Source: Sphingobium sp052327305 (GTDB lineage: Bacteria; Pseudomonadota; Alphaproteobacteria; Sphingomonadales; Sphingomonadaceae). From it: DNA of 64,000 bases. This document shows, piece by piece, positions 57,807-64,000 of this stretch (its first letter is position 1; each line of letters opens with the position of its first letter). Location: NCBI RefSeq assembly GCF_052327305.1, contig NZ_CP182486.1, positions 2,666,001 to 2,730,000 of the forward strand. Reading direction: 5' to 3'. Under the pieces are notes generated by a model. That model was not told where the DNA came from. It saw only the letters and a list, made by a program, of their open reading frames with translations, and made no database searches. A program made the translations under genes and the position numbers.

Positions 57807-59672
57807 ATGCGTTATGCCCTTGCCGCTCTGCTGAGCCTGTCCGCCCTTTCCCCCCTTCAGGGCGCGGCGCCTGCCGTCGCCCCGATCCTCACCACGCCCG
57901 AGGCAGTCGACGATCAGACGTACGCCCAGCCGCGTATCGCCCGCGTCACCCATGTCGCGCTGGATCTCACGGCCGACTTTGCCGCCAAGGTCATGCGCGG
58001 GACGGCGACGCTGGATATTCTTGCCGTGCCGCAGGCGAGCGAGATCATCCTCGACGACAAGGGTCTGGACATCGCGAAGATCACCGACGCGAACGGGAAG
58101 GCGCTGGTGTGGAGTGTCGGCGCAAGTCACCCGGACAAGGGCGCGCCGCTGACCGTGAAGATCGGCAAGGCGCGCCGCATCATCATCACCTATGCTTCCA
58201 AGCCGGACGCCAGCGCGCTTGGCTGGCTTCCTCCGGAGCTGACCGCTGGCAAGAGGAAGCCGTTTCTCTACAGCCAGGGGCAGGCGATCGAGAACCGCAG
58301 CTGGGTGCCGACGCAGGACAGCCCCGGCATTCGCCAGACATGGGAAGCGCGGATCACGGTTCCGTCCGATCTCGTCGCTGTGATGAGCGGCGACCGGCTG
58401 ACGCCGAAGGGCGAACCGGCGGGGCAGGGCATGACGCGCTATCGCTTCCGCATGAACAACCCAGTGCCACCCTATCTCATTGCCATCGCGATCGGCGATC
58501 TCGCCTTTCAGCCGCTGGGGCCGCGCACGGGCGTTTATGCCGAGCCGGTGACGCTGGCGAAGGTCGCGCCCGAGCTCGACGATACCGAGAAGATGGTGGA
58601 TGCGGCCGAGGCGCTCTACGGCCCCTATCGCTGGGGACGCTACGATATGCTCGTGCTGCCGCCGAGCTTCCCTTATGGCGGGATGGAAAACCCCACGCTG
58701 ACGTTCCTCACGCCGACCATCTTCACTGGCGACAAGGCCAATATCGACGTGGTGGCGCATGAACTGGCGCATAGCTGGTCCGGCAATCTGGTGACCAATG
58801 CCACATGGCCCGACAGCTGGCTGAACGAGGGTTTCACAACTTATTTCGAGAACCGGATCGACGAGCGCATTTACGGCAAGGAGCGGGCGGCGGTACTCGC
58901 CGAACTGACCTGGGACGACATGCAGCGCGATCTCAAGGCTGCCCAGAAGCCGGAATCGACCAAGTTGCGGGGCGAGACGGGCGACGATGCCGGTTCGCTG
59001 GCTTACGACAAGGGCTCGACATTCCTGCGCACGATCGAGCAGGCAGTCGGGCGCGAGCGCTGGGACGCCTATCTGCGCTCCTATTTCGACCGTCACGCCT
59101 TCCAGCCGCAGACGACGGCGGGTTTCCTTGCGGACCTGCGCGCGAACCTCATCAAAGGAGATGCCGCGCTGGAGGCGAAGCTGAAGCTCGATGAATGGGC
59201 TTATGCGCCCGGTCTGCCGGACAACGCCGTGCATGTCCGCTCGCAGACGCTGGCTCAGGTCGATCAGTCGATCGCGCAAGTGAAGGCGGGCGCGGCAATC
59301 GCCTCGCTGCCTTATGCGCGCTGGGGCACGCAGGAATGGCTGCGCTTCCTCAACGGGCTTCCGCGTGAAATGACCGAAGCGCGCCTGGCGGAGATGGACC
59401 GGACAATGGGTCTCTCGGCCTCACCCAACGCCTATGTCCGCTCTGCCTGGCTGGTCCTGGCGCTGGGCAATCGCTATCAGCCGGCGGTGGCCTCGGCCGA
59501 GGAATTCCTGCCCCGCATTGGCCGAATGCTGTTCCTCCGCCCGGTCTACAAGGCGCTGGTGGATCAGGGCGACTGGGGGCGGCCCATCGCGGAGCGCATC
59601 TTCGCGCGAGCCAAAGCCGATTATCATCCGATCACTGCGGCCTCGATCGAGCGGGTGCTCGCGGCGCGCTGA
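57807..59672 (+). CDS. Secreted M1-family aminopeptidase
   Basis: Zinc aminopeptidase of 621 residues, like leukotriene A4 hydrolase/ColAP. Signal peptide to about residue 20, N-terminal beta domain, exopeptidase motif 'GGMENPT', then the zinc site HELAH (H318, H322) with Glu341 in 'WLNEGFTTYFE' (H-E-x2-H-x18-E). It has the C-terminal armadillo-like domain of the LTA4H group. Probably digests peptides in the periplasm. Confidence 0.93.
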   Translation: MRYALAALLSLSALSPLQGAAPAVAPILTTPEAVDDQTYAQPRIARVTHVALDLTADFAAKVMRGTATLDILAVPQASEIILDDKGLDIAKITDANGKALVWSVGASHPDKGAPLTVKIGKARRIIITYASKPDASALGWLPPELTAGKRKPFLYSQGQAIENRSWVPTQDSPGIRQTWEARITVPSDLVAVMSGDRLTPKGEPAGQGMTRYRFRMNNPVPPYLIAIAIGDLAFQPLGPRTGVYAEPVTLAKVAPELDDTEKMVDAAEALYGPYRWGRYDMLVLPPSFPYGGMENPTLTFLTPTIFTGDKANIDVVAHELAHSWSGNLVTNATWPDSWLNEGFTTYFENRIDERIYGKERAAVLAELTWDDMQRDLKAAQKPESTKLRGETGDDAGSLAYDKGSTFLRTIEQAVGRERWDAYLRSYFDRHAFQPQTTAGFLADLRANLIKGDAALEAKLKLDEWAYAPGLPDNAVHVRSQTLAQVDQSIAQVKAGAAIASLPYARWGTQEWLRFLNGLPREMTEARLAEMDRTMGLSASPNAYVRSAWLVLALGNRYQPAVASAEEFLPRIGRMLFLRPVYKALVDQGDWGRPIAERIFARAKADYHPITAASIERVLAAR

Positions 59673-59708
59673 TGCGCGCAATGTGGCGGATTGATGGGGA
59701 GAATAGCC

Positions 59709-60341
59709 ATGGGTTTCATGAACAGTGCGGCCGACGCGGTGCTGGCGGACTATGCAGCGCGGATTGAGCGGGAAGCTCCACCGGGATCTCAGCCTGTTGG
59801 TGACCGGGACACGATGCTCCTGCCGATTGGCCCGCAAACGGGCTGGTTCCTGCACAGCCTCATCCTCGCCAAGCGTCCCGCCCGTATCCTGGAATTGGGG
59901 ACAAGCTACGGCTACTCGACGCTGTTCCTTGCCGAAGCGGCCCAGCAGACCGGCGGTAAGGTCATCAGCGTCGATGTCGCGGATTATAAGCAGGCCTATG
60001 CGCGGGACATGCTCGCGCGGGCTGGGCTTGAGGGTGTCGTGGAGTTCCGGACGGGGGACGCCATTGCAATCGTAGAGGCGGACGAGGAGCCGTTCGACCT
60101 CGTCCTGCTGGACATCTGGAAAGAGCTTTACGTGCCTTGCCTCAAGGTGCTGCATCCGCGCCTTGCGGACGAAGGAATCATCGCGGCCGATAACATGATC
60201 GAGCCCGCCGATGTGCGAGAGCAGGCCCGCGCCTATCGTGCGGCGGTGCACGCCTTGCCGGACATGCAGAGCACGCTGCTGCCGGTGGGGAGCGGGATCG
60301 AGCTTTCGATCAAATGGGTTGCCGGCAACGGCAAGCTTTAG
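59709..60341 (+). CDS. Class I SAM-dependent O-methyltransferase
   Basis: Caffeoyl-CoA/catechol O-methyltransferase-type protein of 210 residues: SAM motif 'ARILELGTSYGYSTLFLAEA', acidic 'VISVDVADY', 'FDLVLLDIWKELY' and 'IIAADNMIEPADV'. Substrate unknown. ATG 59709 has GGGAGAA 6 bases upstream; upstream ATG at 59694 is in frame. Between the peptidase and a hydrolase, same strand. Confidence 0.85.
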   Translation: MGFMNSAADAVLADYAARIEREAPPGSQPVGDRDTMLLPIGPQTGWFLHSLILAKRPARILELGTSYGYSTLFLAEAAQQTGGKVISVDVADYKQAYARDMLARAGLEGVVEFRTGDAIAIVEADEEPFDLVLLDIWKELYVPCLKVLHPRLADEGIIAADNMIEPADVREQARAYRAAVHALPDMQSTLLPVGSGIELSIKWVAGNGKL

Positions 60342-60355
60342 GGCCGGGTTGACCG

Positions 60356-61096
60356 GTGGCGGGCTTCGTCTTCATTCATGGCGCCTGGCTGGGCGGGTGG
60401 ACCTTCGATGCTGTCGGCCAGCGCCTTTCGGCAATGGGCCATGTTGTCGATGCGCCGGACTTGCCGGGCATGAACGGCGGGGGCGGCGGAGACGCACCCA
60501 CACTGGCCGACTGGAGCGCGTTTGCCGTGGAGCGCTGCACCGCGTTACGCCAACGAAGCGGTCAGCCGGTCCTGCTCGTAGGGCATAGCCGGGGCGGCGT
60601 GGTGCTCTCTCGTGCGGCGGAGGAGGCGCCCGACGCCATAGCGGGCCTCATCTATCTTTGCGCCATGATGCTGCCGGGCGGGTCTGTGGGTTCCGCTTGG
60701 GACGCGCATCTTCTCGCGAACCCAGCTCTTGCTGCGCTGGTGAACTCGACACCGAATGGGGAGGGCACTTGTCTCGACAGGGAGCACGTTGCGGAACTGT
60801 TCGCGCAGAATGCGACCGAGGCAGACGCCGAAATGCTGGCGGCGCGGATAGTCACGGAACCCAACGCGCCGCGTCGGGGGACATTGCGTCTTACCCCGGA
60901 GCGTTATGGCCCGGTGCCGCGAACTTACATCGCCTGCACACAGGACCGCGTGATCCCGATCGCCCGCCAGCGGGACATGATCGCCCGTCAGCCGGGCACC
61001 AAAACGATCGAAATCGAGGCCGATCATAGCCCGTTCCTCTCCGCACCGGATGCGTTGGCACGGGCGCTGGATGCTGCAGCGGGCGTCGGCAGCTAG
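60356..61096 (+). CDS. Alpha/beta hydrolase
   Basis: 246-residue alpha/beta hydrolase of the salicylate-esterase/EstC-like kind. Oxyanion region 'FVFIHGAWLGGWTFD', nucleophile Ser in 'VGHSRGG', acid in 'CTQDRVIPI', His in 'EADHSPFLSAP'. Esterase or amidase; substrate unknown. GTG 60356 is 15 bases after the methyltransferase stop, so the two are probably co-transcribed. Confidence 0.87.
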   Translation: MAGFVFIHGAWLGGWTFDAVGQRLSAMGHVVDAPDLPGMNGGGGGDAPTLADWSAFAVERCTALRQRSGQPVLLVGHSRGGVVLSRAAEEAPDAIAGLIYLCAMMLPGGSVGSAWDAHLLANPALAALVNSTPNGEGTCLDREHVAELFAQNATEADAEMLAARIVTEPNAPRRGTLRLTPERYGPVPRTYIACTQDRVIPIARQRDMIARQPGTKTIEIEADHSPFLSAPDALARALDAAAGVGS

Positions 61097-61111
61097 CCGA
61101 AACCGGTCTCC

Positions 61112-61981
61112 TCAAGGCCTGAATACAACCGTCTTGCTCCCGTTGAGCAACACCCGATCCGCGAGGTGAAGATGGACGGCGTGGCTGAGCACGCGCCGCT
61201 CGATATCCCGGCCTGTCGCCACGAGATCCGCAGGCATATCGCTGTGGCTGATCGCCTCGACATCCTGATGAATGATCGGCCCTTCGTCGAGATCCGCCGT
61301 CACATAATGCGCCGTCGCGCCGATCATCTTTACGCCCCGATCGAACGCCTGATGATAAGGGCGAGCACCCTTGAAGCCGGGCAAAAAGCTGTGGTGGATG
61401 TTGATGCAGCGGCCCGAGAGGAAGGCTGCGAGATCGTCAGAGAGAATCTGCATATAGCGGGCGAGCACGACCAGTTCCGCTCCGGTGTCGACCACCATCT
61501 GCTTGATCTGAGCTTCCTGCTGCGCCTTGCTGTCCGGCGTGATCGGGAGATGATGATAGGGCAGATCGCCGATCAGCGTGACGTTGAGCAGGTCGCGCGG
61601 ATGATTGCCGATGATTCCGACGATCTCCATGTTGAGCTCGCCGATGCGCTGGCGATAAAGCAGGTCGCCAAGGCAGTGGTCGAACTTCGAGACGAGGATG
61701 AGGACTTTGCGCCGCACGGCCTGATCCCGCAGCGTCCAGTCCATCGCGTAGCGTGTCGCCAGGTCGCCGATCTTCTCGCGGACGAGCGCGGCATCAGCGG
61801 CGGGCGAAGCAAAGACGACGCGCATGAAAAAGCGCCCCTGGGCGATATCGTCGAACTGCTGGGATTCCAGGATGTTGGCGCCTAGTGCAAAGATAGCGCC
61901 TGAGACGGCCGCGACAATTCCGGGCCTGTCCTTGCACGAGAACTTCAGGATGAAAACCGGGCTGTCTGTCCCGTGGGTCAT
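61112..61981 (-). CDS. purU: Formyltetrahydrofolate deformylase PurU
   Basis: Hydrolyses 10-formyl-THF to formate and THF. The 289 residues have an N-terminal ACT domain ('ILKFSCKDRPGIVAAVSGAI') and a formyltransferase-like domain with 'SKFDHCLGDLLYR', 'GIIGNHPRD', 'ARYMQILSDDL' and 'NIHHSFLPGFKGARPYHQAF', the PurU signature. Length is normal. Convergent with the hydrolase gene. Confidence 0.95.
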   Translation of the reverse strand: MTHGTDSPVFILKFSCKDRPGIVAAVSGAIFALGANILESQQFDDIAQGRFFMRVVFASPAADAALVREKIGDLATRYAMDWTLRDQAVRRKVLILVSKFDHCLGDLLYRQRIGELNMEIVGIIGNHPRDLLNVTLIGDLPYHHLPITPDSKAQQEAQIKQMVVDTGAELVVLARYMQILSDDLAAFLSGRCINIHHSFLPGFKGARPYHQAFDRGVKMIGATAHYVTADLDEGPIIHQDVEAISHSDMPADLVATGRDIERRVLSHAVHLHLADRVLLNGSKTVVFRP

Positions 61982-62079
61982 TGCGCGCCTATCCCCTGCC
62001 TTGGCTGACTTTCCGTGTCGCCTAGCGAAGCGTGGGGGCGCTGTCCCGCAATTTTCTCAAGGTCGTTCGGCGCGTGCGC

Positions 62080-63081
62080 TCAGGCCGGCACCTGCGCCAG
62101 CTCCGCAAACGCTTCCGCCGCTATGCTGAGCGAGCGCTTTCGGGCTTCGAAATCGAACATCGCGCAGGAGACGATAATTTCGTCCGCTTGCGTCCGCGCA
62201 ATGAAGCGCGCGAGCCCCTCACGCACGACATTGCGCGTGCCGATGACGCTTGCCTGCAGCACATGCTCCAGCATGGTCAGCGCATTGTCCGGCAGGCTAT
62301 CCTTATAGTAGGGCACGGGCGGCGGCAGTTTGCCGGGATTGCCAGTGCGCAGCGCCACGAAGCTCTGCTGCATCGAGGTTGCGAGAAGCTCGGCTTCATC
62401 CTGAGTGTCTGCCGCGAAGACATTGAATGCGGCAGCGGCATAGGGCTCGCGGAGGCTCGCCGAGGGCCTGAAGTCCCGCCGGTAGAGATACAGCGCCTCA
62501 TCGAGCGCATCCGGTGCGAAGTGCGATGCGAAAGCATAGGGCAGGCCCAGCGCGGCGGCGAGCTGCGCGCCGAACAGGCTTGAGCCCAATATCCACATTT
62601 CGACCTGAGTGCCGCGCCCTGGCACGGCAATGATGCCGAGGTCCGGCTCGCCCGTGAAATGCGCGCGCAGCTCCGCCACGTTGCGCGGGAAGGCCTCCGC
62701 CTCCTGCATGAGATCGCGCCGCATTGCGCGCGCGACCCGCTGATCCGAACCGGGCGCGCGACCCAGGCCCAGATCGACACGGCCGGGAAACAGCGCGTCG
62801 AGTGTACCGAACTGCTCCGCAATGACGAGCGGGCTGTGATTGGGCAGCATGATGCCGCCCGAGCCGATGCGAATTTTGCGGGTCGCGCGCCCTGCTTCAG
62901 CAATCACAAGCGCAGTCGCGGCGCCGGCTATCCCTTCCATGCCGTGATGCTCTGCCACCCAATAGCGATGATAGCCGAGCGACTCGGCATGGGCAGCGAG
63001 CGGGCCGACGCGGGCAATGGCGTCGGCAGGCGTCTCGCCCTGCGTGACGTTGACGAGATCGAGCAGGCTGAAGCGGGTCAT
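62080..63081 (-). CDS. LLM-class flavin-dependent oxidoreductase (luciferase-like)
   Basis: Bacterial luciferase-fold FMN monooxygenase of 333 residues. Typical segments are 'HRYWVAEHHGMEGIAGAATALVIA', 'TRKIRIGSGGIMLPNHSPLVIAEQFGTLDALFPGRVDLGLGRAPG' in shorter parts, and 'QVEMWILGSSLFGAQLAAALGLPYAFASHF'. Like E. coli YhbW. Substrate unknown. ATG 63081 was chosen at the start of homology. Confidence 0.88.
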   Translation of the reverse strand: MTRFSLLDLVNVTQGETPADAIARVGPLAAHAESLGYHRYWVAEHHGMEGIAGAATALVIAEAGRATRKIRIGSGGIMLPNHSPLVIAEQFGTLDALFPGRVDLGLGRAPGSDQRVARAMRRDLMQEAEAFPRNVAELRAHFTGEPDLGIIAVPGRGTQVEMWILGSSLFGAQLAAALGLPYAFASHFAPDALDEALYLYRRDFRPSASLREPYAAAAFNVFAADTQDEAELLATSMQQSFVALRTGNPGKLPPPVPYYKDSLPDNALTMLEHVLQASVIGTRNVVREGLARFIARTQADEIIVSCAMFDFEARKRSLSIAAEAFAELAQVPA

Positions 63082-63406
63082 ATCGGGGAAGTGGGGGTGT
63101 TCACCCGTCGTTGCAAGCCCGGCGCGCGCCCGCAGGGACACGTGAGGCAAGTGACTGAAATGAACAAATGAAGGGCGATCTGCGCAATCAGGGCGGTGCC
63201 TGACAAACGTGGTTAACATATTATTGCATTGTGCCTGAGGATGATATTTATTTGCCCTCAACCAGCCCGAAGACTCGGGCTTAAACTGACGGAATAAAAC
63301 AGTTTCCCCGAGCATGGGGGCTGCGGGGACGGCGTCGCTTGTCGGCGCCGTCTTCGGCTATGTGAGCCATATTGCGATTTTGTCCCAATGGGTCTCTAGA
63401 GACGCC
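63082..63406. other. Promoter and leader region between the LLM gene and ubiA
   Basis: 325 bases with an A/T-rich centre (about 63210-63255). There are two perfect hairpins: agcccga-agac-tcgggct (63264-63281) and gacggcg ... cgccgtc (63328-63352). Either could be a weak terminator or leader structure. The ubiA frame is already open from ATG 63314, so part of it may be coding. Confidence 0.55.
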
Positions 63407-64000
63407 ATGACGTCGCCGCCGGTCGAGATTACACCTGATAGCCAGCATCGCGGACTCGTCGCTCGGCTGCCTGTGGGTTTGCGTCACTTTGCGCTGCTGG
63501 CGCGCTTCGACCGGCCAATCGGCTGGTGGCTCCTCTTCTGGCCGGGCGCCTGGGCTATCGCGCTTGCCGGAGGAATCCCAGACCGGTGGCCCATGCTGCT
63601 CTGGTTCCTGCTTGGATCCGTCGCCATGCGGGGCGCGGGATGCGTCTATAACGACATTGTCGATCGGGATCTCGATGCACGCGTTGCGCGAACGGCGAGC
63701 CGGCCCCTCGCCAGCGGCGCCGTCTCGCTGAAGGCTGCGTGGGCATGGCTGCTCGTCCTTTGCGCGATCGGCCTCATCGTGCTCCTGCAACTGCGCTGGG
63801 AGGCGCAGATCGTGGCGCTGAGCAGCCTAGCGCTGGTCGCGGCCTATCCCTTCATGAAGCGGATCACCGGCTGGCCGCAGGCGTGGCTGGGGCTGGTCTT
63901 CACCTGGGCTGCGCCGGTCGGGTGGGTGGAGATCACGGGCGGCATGAGCGCGGCGGGACTGCTGCTCTATGCCGGCGCGCTCTTCTGGTGCATTGGCTAT
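63407..64000 (+). CDS. ubiA: 4-hydroxybenzoate polyprenyltransferase UbiA (5' part, cut by window end)
   Basis: Integral membrane prenyltransferase of ubiquinone synthesis. The first 198 codons are present and the frame is open at the edge. The prenyl-diphosphate-binding motif N-D-x2-D-x3-D is in 'GCVYNDIVDRDLDARV', followed by 'RPLASGAVSLKAAWAWL'. The N-terminal 'RFDRPIGWWLLFWPGAW' is typical. ATG 63407 fits the family's start; ATG 63314 would add 31 residues. Confidence 0.92.
   Translation, partial: MTSPPVEITPDSQHRGLVARLPVGLRHFALLARFDRPIGWWLLFWPGAWAIALAGGIPDRWPMLLWFLLGSVAMRGAGCVYNDIVDRDLDARVARTASRPLASGAVSLKAAWAWLLVLCAIGLIVLLQLRWEAQIVALSSLALVAAYPFMKRITGWPQAWLGLVFTWAAPVGWVEITGGMSAAGLLLYAGALFWCIGY

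Overview
The window is a GC-rich, gene-dense chromosomal segment from an alphaproteobacterium, most likely a sphingomonad (Sphingobium, Sphingomonas, Novosphingobium and relatives). This is inferred from gene content: a MucR/Ros-type regulator, an alphaproteobacterial-style Fur, a one-cysteine DksA, a PEPxxW-CTERM protein, a TonB-dependent receptor, a FzlA-like GST-fold protein, and two families of palindromic intergenic repeats of the kind seen in this group. No plasmid, phage or transposase gene is visible.

Layout. 28-12849: a complete type II secretion operon in the order gspC-D-E-F-G-I-H-J-K-L-M-N-O, mostly with overlapping stop/start codons. 12890-19758: tRNA-Thr, an unknown gene coupled to rarA, a His-rich YqjI-like PadR regulator with a DUF2218 gene, a glycosyltransferase, a MOSC protein and the corC-ybeY end of the ybeZ-ybeY-corC operon. 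19783-25914: ybeZ, a PEP-CTERM gene with its own terminator, miaB, a secreted EEP-family lipoprotein, plsC, fur and mucR. 26042-30842: rimI, tsaB, nfuA and an M16 peptidase. 30922-39766: rhlE, a diguanylate cyclase, a FzlA-like protein, two small envelope proteins, a K+ channel, surE, serS, dksA and a PilZ protein. 39767-40355: an odd intergenic region with RNA-like structure and a possible 32-residue cysteine-rich peptide. 40356-49057: a YpfJ-type metallopeptidase, a patatin/bdhA pair, a mannose-6-phosphate isomerase with an amidohydrolase and a dehydrogenase, ilvA and bpt. 49204-54000: TonB receptor, TPR-sulfotransferase and tRNA-Arg. 54047-64000: AKR, a double-HTH LysR regulator, an SDR with a divergent HxlR regulator, M1 peptidase, methyltransferase, hydrolase, purU, a flavin monooxygenase and the start of ubiA, which runs off the right edge.

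The most unusual signal lies in the secretion operon. The leader-coding parts of the four FT(L/I)IE-type pseudopilin genes (gspG, I, H, J) carry at least fourteen copies of a 33-bp (11-codon) repeat. Its last copy always supplies the prepilin peptidase site (G before FTLIE or FTLLE), and the other copies repeat the 'SAxxGF' part upstream in the same frame. Three palindromic intergenic elements have also inserted into these leaders without breaking the reading frames. Other points worth attention are a tsaB gene with no ATG, GTG or TTG start, the tandem-HTH LysR protein, and the candidate small cysteine-rich ORF.
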